DNA of 64,000 nt from Phytophthora hibernalis (GCA_012656075.1 JAAKBF010000042.1:682001-746000), one strand, 5' to 3'; counted from the first letter of the stretch, positions 1 through 10,959 are shown. Made by a program: numbers and translations. Notes: a model not told the origin generated them from the letters alone.

Positions 1-110
1 ACACCGCCCTGTTCCAAGCATGTCAATATTCCATTTACAAAAACCGTCAAAAAGATAGACACACAATTTCAAATGAGAGGGTTCGTTCGCAGGGGACGTG
101 CGCCATCCGC
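1..110. repeat. Dispersed repeat shared with 39935-40045 and the opposite strand near 48720-48800
   Basis: The stretch around GTTCCAAGCATG, followed by CAATATTCCAT and then a GAGAGGGT block, recurs in the same order at 39935-40045. A more diverged copy lies inverted near 48720-48800. It has no coding potential. The two downstream copies sit upstream of mucin-like copies B and C, so this may be the edge of a further copy of that duplicated block cut by the window start. Confidence 0.6.
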
Positions 111-272
111 ACATAAGCACACAGGTCTCACCAGTGCAGTATCGTTCTAGCGTTGGCAACAGGTCCACGAAGCTGACGTCCATCAACGTCGCAGCTTGAT
201 ACCTGGGGGCGCGGCCTTCTTCGACTTCATACTTGGTCTTTTGTTCGCTGGGACACAAAAAGAATAACTCCC

Positions 273-577
273 TTAACCCTTTTGTTGCCGACTGAACCAA
301 AACGTGGCATAATAATCGTTTTACTAAAATAGTCCAATCAAATAGTGTGATTTTATTATTGACCAATTATATGTCTTCCGGAAAATTGACCAAAACGATG
401 CATGATGCCATGTTTTACAAATATCACCCAAAATATTTTCTGGTTATTTCCGAAAACTTAGAATGTAGTCACCGGAAGTAATAGCAAAATGAGGCATTAT
501 GCATCGTTTTGCAATTTTATCTTAATTAAAGAATACATATTTTAAAATAGAAAATTTATGGGCAACAAAAGGGTAAA
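273..577. mobile_element. piggyBac-type MITE, copy 1
   Basis: A 305-bp AT-rich non-coding element. It begins TTAA-CCCTTTTGTTGCC (273-289) and ends with the exact inverse GGCAACAAAAGGG (561-573) followed by TAAA, a one-base variant of TTAA. A TTAA target site and CCC/GGG termini are the signature of piggyBac-superfamily elements. The interior repeats the motif AAACGATGCAT in both orientations near the ends. A second copy lies inverted at 42137-42419. It carries no ORF and would depend on a transposase supplied elsewhere; decayed piggyBac-like coding fragments occur at 55590-56290 and 62395-62900. Confidence 0.75.
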
Positions 578-749
578 ACGATACTGTATGATCAGATCGG
601 TTTTGATGTAAAAAGTAAGCTCTAAAGTGGTGCTGAAGAGCACATCCAATCAGAATGCTGAAAATCTAATTTGAGAGAGACGATTGGTTTGAAGTCTACA
701 CCGTGCAAACAACTGGCACCGCGCAATAATGTGGCAAATTAAGTTACCT

Positions 750-1025
750 ACATATCGTTTAGATATGCGTTTCATCTCTACCTATCGTCTCGTCTCTATC
801 TATAGTCTATGTCTACATATCGTCTCTCAAACTATCGTATCGCATTCTACCCTCTCTCATTACTACAGGCTTTCATACTATCGTCTTCCATACAATCGGA
901 TCTCTTCCGATCGTCTCTCAAGCTATCGTCTCTCATTTTATTTTCTCTCATACTGCCTATCGTCTCTGACTATCGTCTCTTACCTATCGTCTACAATCGT
1001 CTTTATAATTCGTCTACCTGTAGTC
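750..1025 (+). repeat. Degenerate TATCGTCTC minisatellite
   Basis: About 275 bases built from imperfect copies of an 8-12 base unit around CTATCGTCTC (CTATCGTCTC, ACTATCGTAT, CGATCGTCTC, CTATCGTCTA and so on). Short ORFs across it are artefacts of the repeat. No function can be assigned. Confidence 0.65.
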
Positions 1026-1189
1026 TACGGACCGTATCGGGCGCTACAGGGCCCGCAGGTGTGGCTCGCCCACCTTTACAATTCGACTATGTGCGATTAC
1101 ATGTATACCACACCAACATGATGTAGCACACATCAAGTTCCTATAGTTTTAGCCAATGAGAAGCCTTTGCTGTGTCAATTCAACGGATT

Positions 1190-1310
1190 ATGTGACACTG
1201 TATACGGCATAGCGTGTTAGTGCATAGCGTATGTACACTGTGACACTGTATAGTGCATAGTCTGTGAGTGCACACTGTATAGTGTGTCGGTGCATAGTGA
1301 TTAGAGTGAT
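1190..1310 (+). repeat. Short degenerate repeat around GTGACACTGTATA
   Basis: Imperfect tandem copies of units such as TGTGACACTGTATA, GTGCATAGTG and GTGCACACTGTATAG make up this stretch. It is non-coding. Confidence 0.5.
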
Positions 1311-1330
1311 GCCAGATCATAGCGTAGTGT

Positions 1331-1576
1331 ATACTGAAGAAAGGCTAGATAAGATGTCGACTGAAATGTGCGGCGATGTAGCAGTCTCAAAGGTTGTTTG
1401 CATCTTATGTCATTTCTTCCACAGAGGAGACCAAGGGTAGCTCTATATGTAGTCCGAGCTTCGAGCTCCAGCTTTCTTTTCTTTCCCACTTTGACCCGCT
1501 AACCAACAAACAACTTTCGAGTCTCCTACATCGCCTCACTTTTCAGTCGACTTCCTATCTAGCCTTTCTTCAGATT
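1331..1576. repeat. Inverted repeat with arms of about 70 bp
   Basis: Bases 1331-1400 are the near-perfect reverse complement of 1507-1576, both containing AGCCTTTCTTCAG on one strand and a TTTCAGTCGAC block. About 105 bases separate the arms. The transcript could fold into a long hairpin. ORFs that traverse both arms encode the same peptide on opposite strands, so they should not be read as genes. Confidence 0.65.
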
Positions 1577-1951
1577 ATGAGCCCAAGGCACAACTCGCAC
1601 TTAAGCGTGAACAAGTCATTCGATCCGGCTGTATCGAAGACTATCGACCCTCTGAAAACGGATACCCGTGTTTCCTTATCTCCGCGTCCCCTGATACCTG
1701 GCATACGCGATATCTGTGACGTGAGCCTTCGACGTGAGCCAACTTCAACTTGTTGAACGCTGTCCGACTACTCGACCAAAGTGATGAAATGAAACCACGT
1801 GCTCGAGGCTGAGCTTCAAATTGCATCTGGCAAGACTAGGGTCCGTCGGTACGCAACCTGACCCGAAGCTAGTAAGCTTGCGGGAAGAAGTGATTGAACT
1901 GCGCTGTCAAGCCGCTGCAACAACCAATATGGTAACTGAAATCGAGAAGAT

Positions 1952-2506
1952 GTGCGCTGGATTTGCATGATGGCTGCGCAGCCCCAACTACAGGCTAAGT
2001 TTTCTGAGCTCAGATCTAACGCGAACACTACGCCTCAGCTTTCCGCAGAGATTGCAACTATTAAAACTGCACTTCATGTGACCTCAACTAGGGTACCACA
2101 AGTCCAATCCCCACCCTCTGCTCCGCCAACACCGGCGAGGACAACGCCACGAAACAAAGACATGCTTTGCCGCAAGTTTAGTGGGCAAGTGGTGTACCCC
2201 GGATTCGGGGCTGGATTTGAGGACTTTATACTAGAGTACGAACAAGCGATTACTACGAAAAGCTTGCTCAACCAGTCGCGATGGACTCCACAAATCAAGG
2301 TATCTGTTCTCGTCAATTTCTTAGAAGGCAAGACTACGCTTTGTTCACAGCAACGTGACGCAGTGGCGCACAGAAAGCCAAGCTTCAACTGTGATGCCTT
2401 CAAGCTGAAGTTGAAGTCTGAATTCGGGTGTCGACTGAACCAAGTCCAGCATTTAACATCTGGAAAACGTCCACAGGATACGTGGTTCAAATATTGGACT
2501 ATCTAA
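1952..2506 (+). pseudogene. Copia Gag, N-terminal part
   Basis: The 184-residue frame starts with a Gln/Ser/Thr-rich leader and continues into a Gag-like helical region with CRKFSGQVVYPGFGAGF and later KLKLKSEFGC. It ends at a stop just before the next frame takes over at 2574, so the gag reading frame is broken between about 2490 and 2574. The assignment as Gag rests mainly on its position ahead of the zinc knuckle and protease, not on a sequence hallmark of its own. Confidence 0.6.
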
Positions 2507-2573
2507 AGTACGTGGCCCATCTCATGACAGGGGACCACAGCTTGTTACTTCTGGGAACGTTCTGTGGAAATGC

Positions 2574-3122
2574 TTGCCCGACCTCGCCAACCCGCTTATA
2601 GCCCGGATCGATCGCTCGCATGAGAATCATTTACAAGAATCAGACCGCATGCTTGCCCTCCTAGTAGACCTGCGCGGAGATGGTCGCAAGCGCAACCAAG
2701 CCGGACGACCAGATAAAAATAGCGAGCAACCAGACAAGAAACGAAACAATGCGCATCCCACGAACCACCAGCCGCGCAGCTCAAACCATCACCAGCAAAA
2801 TCTGAGTAGCCATGGGCAGGCGAATGCTGCATCAGCAAAGCCGCCTGGTAAACTAGTGTGTTATGTATGTGATGAAGAAGGGCACCGCGGACCTGCATGC
2901 CCCGAGCTGAAGAAAGAAAAAGCGGCGGTTAAGCACAACAGCCAAGCTCACAGCGCGTCTTTTCCAGCAACCGATGTCACTCAATACACCGTTGAGTACG
3001 ACGTGGAAGGGGATCTATGGCTGGCAGCCTTAAACGACCCGAATAATCCGTCGTCTCCACCCACCGAGTGGATTCTTGACTCAGGTGCAACGCAAGATTT
3101 GTGTACTGACCGGAATATATAA
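2574..3122 (+). pseudogene. Copia nucleocapsid zinc knuckle and aspartic protease
   Basis: The frame carries a basic Asn/His/Gln-rich stretch and then the knuckle CYVCDEEGHRGPAC (C-x2-C-x4-H-x4-C), which binds RNA in retroelement nucleocapsids. About 60 residues later comes WILDSGATQDLC. Its Asp-Ser-Gly-Ala is the Copia protease active site that cuts the polyprotein. A stop codon at 3120-3122 interrupts the protease, and homologous-looking sequence continues in the same frame from 3144. The knuckle and DSGA are clear; the element is nonetheless inactive. Confidence 0.8.
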
Positions 3123-3143
3123 CTCGGCGTACTACCTGCGAAC

Positions 3144-3580
3144 TTGACTATCAAGGTCGCCAACTCCGACACAATTATATCATCTCTCATAGGCAACTGC
3201 CTGTTGCAAACCACTGTCGAAGGGATTACGCGCAGCATTCTACTTACAAACGTGTATTACCTTGAACAACTCGCCGGAATCTGGTTTCGCTGTCGCAGCT
3301 GCGGGCTCAAGGTCTTCGGTTCATGTTCGCGGACAAGTGCGCATTCCACTCTCGCGACGGAACTGTCGTCTGCGAGGCTGTTGAACGAGGTGGACTTTGG
3401 GTCGTCAATGCAACCACGATGAGCGCCTCCGGCCATGACGCGCACGCTTTCTTCGTCAACGCGAAGAAGAGCTCTCTGCAACGGTGAAATGAGAGGCTCG
3501 GCCACGTGAACTTCCAAGACTTGCTTCGAATGATCAACAGCAACCTGGCAAGTGGTGTTGAGCTCTGTGGAAGTAAATAA
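3144..3580 (+). pseudogene. Copia protease C-terminus and integrase leader (GAG_pre-integrs)
   Basis: After the stop at 3122 the frame resumes with a beta-rich protease tail (NLTIKVANSD...). The frame changes near 3420-3488, and from 3488 reads NERLGHVNFQDLLRMIN. This is the R-L-G-H conserved block of the GAG_pre-integrs domain that precedes Copia integrase. It ends at a stop at 3578-3580, just after the expected Cys. Further integrase sequence is missing. Confidence 0.7.
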
Positions 3581-4545
3581 AAAGGATGAGGATCATGGCT
3601 ACACATGTTGCTTGTCCTCGATCTGAATAGAAATGATCATGCGCAGTAGAACATATCACTCCGCGTGTGTGCATCCGTCGCTCTCGCTGGCTGTATATCA
3701 CCGATGTAATGCTTGCATGAGATTCGATCTTACAACATATACCGCACAGTTCTCAAAATGGCGTATAGTCAACGGCGCACTACCGTAAGCTAACGAAACC
3801 TTATCAGTTCCGATCGCAGAGCTTTATCTGTACGACAAACCCAGGCTTACGCTCAAATGGAGCATAAAGCTTAAAGCTGTGGGGAATTGACGAAAACAGT
3901 GAGATTTAGGGCCTATTTTCGTCGAACGAGCTAAAGGAATGACTGGACGCTGATCCTTTCATTCGGCAATTCATAGTATAGTTTGGTACAATGTACCGCA
4001 CACAATCGCATATGAGACTGCGCAAAACGAAAGAATGCTAGTTAACCATTTTTTGAAGTGCGATTTAAGCACACCAACGCAAAGAAGAACATCTCCTCTA
4101 TCGATAGAGGCCCTCCGAATTTTAATTCATTCAGCCGTGGTCGAGCAACTGCCCGTTGAAAAAGTTGCCTCAGATTCGCCGGGTCGAAGGAATTTTTTAA
4201 TGGCTCCCTAAACGTCAAATTTCGCTGCGGATCGATTGAGATTATTGTTGTAGCCGGATTCGAGCTTCTTCGCTGTCAAAATTACATTTGAAAAATCAAA
4301 ATCTCAAAACTTATATGTATATTTTGTTTTTAGAGATTTTTGTAGAGATTTTGGCAACAAGAATCAGTTTGATCTGCTGGAAACACTTGGTCTCAACTTC
4401 CTTTCAAGTTTGGAGGATTACGATGTTTCTTTGCGCGGACGCTTCCTAGCTCGTGTTGGAGCCTTCTCCACCGCAGTTTTATGGAGGTCAAGGTTCCGAT
4501 TTTCAGTGCCGCAGTTGTCAGTAGGCTTGGCTTCACCGTCGGTAG
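3581..4545. other. Intergenic stretch with no recognised feature
   Basis: No convincing ORF, tandem repeat or terminal inverted repeat was seen in these 965 bases. Composition is moderately AT-rich with some T-runs near 4310-4340. Confidence 0.5.
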
Positions 4546-5998
4546 TTAGTTCCAAGCACCCTGTGAGTCTCGTTTGCAGTCTTTGCTAAGCAGTACGCTC
4601 TTGTTTCTTCTTCCTGGCCGCTGCGACCCGGGCTTTTGGATTTCCTTCGCCTTACGCTCGTCTTCGCCGTTTGGTGGGTCGTACAGGGGGTCATCTCGAA
4701 ACTCTTCTGGCACGTATCGAAGAACTTTGATGTAGATCGTTTGGATCTTCTCAGAATTCGGCGGCGGGTTTGGTAAAGCGGCAAGGTCGGTCTCGAAAAG
4801 CACACGAACGCGCGTTCCATCCATAATGATGCCGTCGTATTTGCGGCGCAAGTCTTGATCTACCCCAGCAGCGGCCGGGCCCTTTTGCATGTGACTACTC
4901 CAGGTTTGTCTTCTTGCATGGAGAAAATCTGAAATTTCTGGATATCCTTCAGCTTTTTGTAAGCGTCGTCCACGACTTCGCGATACTCTTTGAAGATGTT
5001 GTTGTTGTTGGGTATATGCACGAGAGCCGATGAAGTCGACGCGTTGTTGACAGCATCGAGAAGTTGGTCCATAGTCCACAGATCAATGCAAGAGATGTGC
5101 TTCCGCACATGCCCAAACCCACGGTCCACTGCGTTCTTGGTATGGCCTTTCACGAAGATCTTCAAATTGATGGCCTGTAGGTCCGACATGTGCGTCAACG
5201 CGAGCAGCATCCGTACGACGAAGCTGTTCTTGTTTTGCCCCCGCAGTTATCAGCGTAGATAGTCAGCTTTCGATACCCAGCCGGCAACATGATGCGGTTG
5301 ATGAAATGATGCAGGATGGAGTTGACTTCGTCGGTTCCTTTGGCAGCCACGGTGTCGTCGTAGACGTAGTTGTATTGTATGTTCTTGTTGGCATAGTAGA
5401 TGCCGAACAAACTCACACTTCGCAGCGACAGGAAATATCACTGAGATGGAGTGCTGCTAGCGCTGGGCAGCGTTAGGTTCTGACTGAAGTCAATAAAGAT
5501 AACAGCGTGATCATCATTAGCTGAGGTTATGTATGCCTTGTACTCCTCTCTAACATATCACGCAAATCAAAATGATGTTAGTTGTCAATTCAAATAATCA
5601 ATCGTAAATCAAAACGAGTTTTGTCTCCTCTCACCGCATACACCGGGCTTCCATTGTATGAGCGCCCAAGGCCTCAGTCTCTGTTGCAGTTGTTCCGTTC
5701 TGCATTCGCGACCCGTAAATGCTGCAGACGTCATATACGTTACTCCTGGGAGAGCGAATGCGGATGTTCGGACAAAGCCTCGTGAGATACTGTCGAAACG
5801 TGCTCGGCCTTGGTTCGCACACGAACAATCCAAGCTCCATGTAGTTGTGCATTTCTTCGTAGAGCTTAGCTCCCGTGAAGCTAGCATCCTGCTGGGTGTC
5901 TCCAGTGCTGTCCGCTGTGGCCACAGCAAGCACTGCCAGTGTTTGCATGCCAACCCGATGCCGTCGATACACCTCCGCCAAATTAAGAGATTTGACAA
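4546..5998 (-). pseudogene. Transposon-associated protein with DUF7869-like domain, frameshifted
   Basis: Read right to left, several frames join into one protein. From about 5981 comes FRQYLTRLCPNIRIRSPRSN. Then, near 5590-5400, IFIDFSQNLTLP is followed by a stop. From 5416 comes VYDDTVAAKGTDEVNSILHH and YADNCGGK. From 5210 comes FVKGHTKNAVDRGFGHVRK, and a variable C-terminus runs to 4546. The D-F-S-Q-N, A-D-N-C-G-G and G-H-T-K-N-x-x-D-R-G-F-G blocks are those of a nuclease-like domain (catalogued, as I recall, as DUF7869) found in large repeated gene families of oomycetes and animals. At least three frameshifts or stops make it non-functional. The transposon class is uncertain and no terminal repeats were found. 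Confidence 0.6.
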
Positions 5999-6145
5999 AA
6001 TCCCTCTCTTAAAAAAATCACTTAAGTACGAAAAACAACGGTTTACTTCAAAGGCGATTTTCTCGAAAACACGAAAATGTTTACTAGCATCAGTTTGTTG
6101 TGCGCAGTCTCATGTACTGGATAGTATACGGGGTGTTGCATAAAT

Positions 6146-6197
6146 AATATATTTGATAAAAACTACCCTAGTTGGGTAGGTTATTTATCAAAATATT
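6146..6197. repeat. AT-rich hairpin
   Basis: AATATATTTGATAAA on the left and TTTATCAAAATATT on the right flank a second nested stem formed by AACTACCC and GGGTAGGTT. The whole 52 bases can fold into one long stem-loop. It may be the footprint of a small terminal-inverted-repeat element. Confidence 0.5.
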
Positions 6198-7430
6198 GGG
6201 TCCCAACGACCGCGAGTACAGTAAACAGTTGCCTAATTGACGTGTAGAGTGCGTTGTATGCGCAGTACCGATATATATCATGCACAGAGTCATTGCTTGC
6301 CCATGCCATGCACCAGTCTACAATGGCGTTGGCAAGGTATTACAAAAGCACTTGCTACTGCGCCCGATTTCCAGTCCCCACGCCAGATTTTGTTATATTT
6401 TGTAATTAGTGTAACCACAGGGGGCCGACCGCGTCGTTATTGACCAATCGGTTAGTTTCGTGCTCCAACAGAAATGTTTTCGTTTTAGCCAATGGAAAAT
6501 CCGGATACGGGATCTTGCTACATGTACCGATCGCAGTCAGTGTGACAGTGTTTTAATTTGGCCAATGAGGGGCTCGGCTGTTTGGAAGGCCATTTTTCAG
6601 CCAATGACGGTCCGCCTTCGGTGGCTAACTACATTTTTGCGAATCGGAGCCGCCAGGCGGCCGTGACCAACTGACAGACGGACAGGGATATCTACTACTA
6701 GGTGAGCTCGCAGCTCGATTGGCTGATTGGATTTCCGAGCCAACGCCTGTGTGAACAAAATGCCCGGGTAGGTTTAAATAATCGATTCCCGAGGCTTCAG
6801 CCTCCGCAAATGCGCTGAAAACCTCAATCTGTAGAAAAATTAACCTGTAGAAACATGATAGCGGTGCGTGTTTAATCATAGCAGTTCACTTCCCATTTTA
6901 TTCAAATTTCAGAGCGCTTGCTCACGGCCCTGTAGTTTCCTTTTCACTGTTAATGTTAGCACGATTTTGGACTAGTTCTCGCTATATAATGTTTAGCGAG
7001 TCTCATATAATGAGACTGCGGCGAACAAAATGATACTTAAGCTTATCCATCATTTAGAGTTATCGAGATAATCGACATTAAAGTTGACCGCCTGTTTTTC
7101 GTACCTGGCCGAAATGTTAAAATGTTGCTGTCTTTTTATCCGTTTCACCTTCGATAGCTGGTAACAAGAGCTTTCCAATTCCAATACTACCCTTTTACAA
7201 AAATTGAAAGGATATTGCGACCACCAGCCAAAGATGTTCCTCCATTTTGGTGGTGAAAATGGAGATATTCGTTTTCAAGAGCGTGCCACTTCACCAATGT
7301 TCAACATTAACCAGCGGACAAGGGCTTAAAATGAGCCCAACACGCTCCTCGTGCGAGTGGTGTGCCTAAATTGTAATTCGTTTTTTGATTGATAAGTATC
7401 ATTTGGTTTCACGCCGTCTTCAACATGACA

Positions 7431-7486
7431 CCAATCCCAAATAATATTTGGGATTGGTCTCCTGTTCTCTGAAATTTATTTCAGAG
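7431..7486. repeat. Two adjacent palindromes
   Basis: A 27-base near-perfect palindrome (7431-7457) has arms CCAATCCCAAAT and ATTTGGGATTGG. It is followed within 10 bases by a second stem-loop with arms CTCTGAAAT and ATTTCAGAG. Together they could form a cruciform or a double hairpin in RNA. No coding context is present. Confidence 0.5.
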
Positions 7487-7823
7487 TATATCAGTGATCC
7501 GATTTTCCGCTCATAAAGCATGCTTGCCAAAAATCACAAAATATCAACAACACGCACCAGCATCTCCAAATCTAATAAACCCTCAAGAACTGAAAAAAAT
7601 TACATGTCAATTTTGGCTTTTGGTCTGATTCCTCTCATAATGCAACTTCAACTTGCGAGTAGTTTACGCTTTGAAAGTGATAAAAGACAACGTCTAAAAT
7701 CACAATAATGTCTGAGTTTTGAAAAATGAATGAATTGTATTGAGTTTTATATCCAGGTACGTAGAAATATCTATATAGCTTGCTTCGTCGAAGTGTGTGT
7801 GCAGGGTACTCCTCACTATCGAA

Positions 7824-10272
7824 CTACAGACCTCCGATGGGAGCCACGGTGATGACCGGCACCGTGACTGGCACAGTAACCGGTACCGTGACCGGCAACG
7901 TGACATCGCCGGGAGCTAGGGTGACCGGCAAGGTGACCGGCACGGTAACATCACCGGGAGCTAGGGTGACCGGCAAGGTGACCGGCACGGTAACATCGCC
8001 GGGAGCTAGGGTGACCGGCAAGGTGACCGGCACGGTAACATCGCCGGGAGCTAGGGTGACCGGCAAGGTGACCGGTAGGGTAACATCGCCGGGAGCTAGG
8101 GTGACCGGCAAGGTGACCGGTAGGGTGACCGGCAGGGTGACATCTACGGGGGCAGGGTGACCGGCAGCGTGACCGGCAGCGTGACATCAATTGGAGGCAG
8201 GGTGACCGGCAAGGTGATAGGTGGGAGGGTGACCGGCAACGTGACATCAATAGGAGGCAGGGTGACCGGCAGCGTGACCGGAAGCGTGACATCAATGGGA
8301 GGCAAGGTGACCGGCAACGTGATAGGAGGAAGGGTGACCGGCAACGTGACATCAATTGGAGGCAGGGTGACCGGCAACGTGACATCAATTGGAGGCAGTG
8401 TGACCGGCAGTGTGACCGGAAGCGTGACATCAATGGGAGGCAGGGTGACCGGCAACGTGACCGGCAGCGTGATATCAATAGGAGGCAGGGTGATTGGCGC
8501 CGTAGTATCTTCAGAGCCTGAGGCTGAAGCCGAATCAACCACACCGGAGGCCGAAGCCGAGTCAACCACACCGGACGCCGAAGCCGAGTCAACCACACCG
8601 GAAGCCGAAGCCGAGTCAACGACACCGGAAGCCGAAGCCGAGTCAACCACACCGGAGGCCGAAGCCGAGTCAACAACACCGGAGGCCGAGGCCGAGTCAA
8701 CCACACCGGAGGCTGAAGCCGAGTCAACAACTCCTGAGGCCGACGTCGAGTCACTAGCTGAGGCTGCAGTCGAGTCAACGACGCCTGAGGCCGAACTCGA
8801 GTCAATGCCAGATGCCGCAGTTGAATCAACAACACCTGAGGCAGAAGCCGAATCAACAACGCCTGAAGCCGAAGCCGAGTCACTGCCTGAAGTCGAAGTC
8901 GAGCCTGAAGCCGAAGTCGAATCAACAATGCCTGAGGCCGAAGCCGAAGTCGAGCCTGAGGCTGAAGTCGAATCAACAACCCCCGAGGCCGAAGTCGAGC
9001 CAGAATCGCACGGCTTCGTAGTCTCGTAAGTGCCGGACTCCTGTGAAGATGCCACTGAATCGCACGGCTCCGTGGTTCCGTAGCCGCCAGTACTCTCCGT
9101 AGCACCATAGCCACCAGTACTCTCCGTGGTGCCGTAGCCGCCAGTACTCTCCGTGGTACCGTAGCCGCCCGTAGTCTCGGTTGTGCCGTAGCCGCCCGTG
9201 GTTCCGTGCCCGCCAGTGACCTCCGTAGTTCCGTAGCCGCCCGTAGTCTCGGTTGTGCCGTAGCCGCCCGTGGTTCCGTGCCCGCCAGTGACCTCCGTAG
9301 TTCCGTAGCCGCCAGTAGTCTCGGTTGTGCCGTAGCCGCCCGTGGTTCCGTGCCCGCCAGTGACCTCCGTAGTTCCGTAGCCGCCAGTAGTCTCGGTTGT
9401 GCCGTAGCCGCCCGTGGTTTCGTGCCCGCCAGTGGTGTCTGTGGTGCCGTAGCCTCCAGTAGTCTCGGTTGTGCCATAGCCGCCCGTGGTTCCGTGCCCG
9501 CCAGTGGTCTCCGTGGTTCCGTAGCCGCCAGTGGTCTCCATGGTGCCGTAGCCGCCAGTAGTCTCCGTCGTGCCGTAATTGCCAGTGGTCTCTGTGTTAC
9601 CGTAGACGCCGGTATCAGTGGCGCCGGTGCCCTCCGTCTCTGTGGTGCCGTAGGCGCCAGTAGTTCCTGTGGTGCCGTAGTCACCAGTGGATTCAGTGGC
9701 GCCAGTGCCCTGCGTTGACTCCGTGGTGCCGTAGTCGCCCGTGGATTCAGTGACACCGGTTCCATGGGTCGTCTCGGACGAGCCGTAGACACCACCTTCA
9801 GTGGCTTCAGTAGATCCAGAACGTAGTGATGGCTTGCCACTTTTCGTCGTAGTTGCCCCCACACCACCAGCGTCGCCTTCTACCTCGCAATTGACATTGA
9901 GCGGGGTATCCAGGGTCGTGTCGTACGCTGCGATGGCCTCGGCCTCACCAGAAGAAGTGTAGCCTGTCTTGGGAACTCACAGCCCCACGTGTTGCCATTG
10001 ACGATGACACACTGGGCATCAACTGGGGCGACGCACCCACCGCCGTTGTACGACAGGAGGTACGGGTGGCAGTCGGCAGTGGCGACGTCGCCAGCCTTCG
10101 GGCAGGCGTCACCCGCAGGCCTCGCTCCGGCGCCAGAGCAGGTCAAGCCGCGAGACTCCGGCAGCGAGTAGGTTGCGTCGTACGCCACAGAGACCGGGAC
10201 GTCAGCGGATGCGAGTCCAGCGGCAAGGATGCCAGCCAGAGCTGCGGCCACTGCAGGTTTTCTTGAGGTCAT
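7824..10272 (-). pseudogene. Mucin-like secreted repeat protein, copy A, two frameshifts
   Basis: The ATG at 10272 opens a signal peptide (MTSRKPAVAAALAGILAAG...ASA) and the same cysteine-rich domain as copy C (CPKAGDVATADC, YNGGGCVAPVDAQC, NGNTWGC). Near 9970 a GGGG run in the sister copies is GGG here, which shifts the frame. From 9862 a long frame resumes with TETTGGYGTTE-type Thr/Gly repeats, EPCDS and KPCDS spacers and SASGVVDS repeats. It ends in an array of VTLPPIDVTLP units. A second one-base deletion near 8145 shifts into the VTLPVTLAPGDV array ending ITVAPIGGL at 7826. The C-terminal modules differ from B and C (LPPID and LAPGD instead of GPGG and GPIG). Function is inferred only as a glycosylated cell-surface or extracellular protein. 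Either shift could be a sequencing error. Confidence 0.8.
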
Positions 10273-10310
10273 CGGTCAACTTGGAAGGGAAGGTCGATGT
10301 TGTCGCCAAT

Positions 10311-10330
10311 GGGGAAATTGGGGAATGAGC
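10311..10330 (-). promoter_or_regulatory. Oomycete core promoter (Inr plus FPR) of copy A
   Basis: On the minus strand this reads GCTCATTCCCCAATTTCCCC. It matches the oomycete transcription-start consensus GCTCATTYYNCAWTTTNYY at every position. It lies about 40 bases upstream of the ATG at 10272, a normal 5' UTR length for these organisms. The same element lies in the same place in copies B and C. Confidence 0.8.
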
Positions 10331-10959
10331 TTTCGATTCCCGGGTCAAAGGTCAAAGGTGGCTGGAACCAGGAGAGGCCACTCCCAGCGAAGGTGGTTGA
10401 GCCTCAACTTGACTCAAGTCTTGAGGGCGTTTCAGGCTTTCGCGAAACTGGTGGCAACTTGGCAGGGCGGTGTAGCCTGTCGCGGCTGGCCGATGGCTGC
10501 ACGGCCTTCCTGAAACGGCAACGACCTCCACACAAAGGTAAACACGACGTGTATGGGGAGTATGTGGAGGGGCACGGACGGTTAGTGGCGCTGCTTCCAT
10601 GCTTCGAGTTCAGCCGCGGCGTTTGTAAATGGCAGAAATTAATATACAGACGGTCCTCCTTCCACACTTTGAATTTAAAGGCGTTACAAATCACAATTCC
10701 AAAACACAAAAGAAGCTCAACTTCAAATGCTTACAAAGTCGCACAGCCTGACCGGCGAGCAATAGTGCCTCATTTAATATGGGTGAATATACTGTGTTGC
10801 GCGATGTCCTTTGGGGTACGCTCAATTTCAAGTGGAGGAATGTTTAACTCGACTCCGCGAAGCGTTGGTCATAAAGGTTGGACTGTTACCGTCACTGTAC
10901 AAGAAGAGAAACCGATGTGAGAAATCACCCGCAGTTTCGAAAACTTGCGCCACAAACGA

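Larger units (their letters stand above)
1952..3580 (+). mobile_element. Ty1/Copia retrotransposon 5' fragment
   Basis: Gag, CCHC nucleocapsid, protease and the start of the integrase leader occur in the correct Copia order over about 1.6 kb. The sequence then stops, with no integrase core, reverse transcriptase or RNase H. No flanking LTR was recognised, so this is an internal fragment or a relic cut by deletion. It is a different Copia family from the complete element at 31094-36478, since the peptides are not alike. Confidence 0.75.
5999..7823. other. Non-coding interval between transposon relic and mucin-like copy A
   Basis: Holds the hairpin at 6146-6197. Several CCAAT motifs lie in both orientations between 6440 and 6735 (AGCCAATG, GGCCAATGA, CGATTGGCTGATTGG). 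Two palindromes lie near 7431-7486. Short ORFs here show no family resemblance. The last 100 bases (about 7720-7823) match the 3' flanks of copies B and C, and so are the 3' flank of gene copy A. Confidence 0.5.

Noticed and set aside
809..1126. Ser/Leu-rich ORFs at 729-1126 as a gene
   Set aside because: They are encoded entirely by the TATCGTCTC minisatellite, and two frames are open at once.
7870..8480. Regularly spaced repeats in the mucin-like gene as a CRISPR array
   Set aside because: Units are codon-periodic and coding, lack unique spacers of constant length, and the context is eukaryotic.
8157..9029. Acidic ESTTPEAEAE repeat ORF on the plus strand of copy A as a CAR-like gene
   Set aside because: It is antisense to the promoter-bearing gene, lacks its own start context and signal peptide, and is broken at the same indel. 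Kept only as a finding about antisense frames.
7951..9867. 638-residue minus-strand ORF rich in Arg/Leu/Ala over copy A
   Set aside because: It is a frame-shifted shadow of the Thr/Gly and Ser-Ala-Gly repeats. The homologous frame in copies B and C is not the one joined to the conserved signal peptide and Cys domain.
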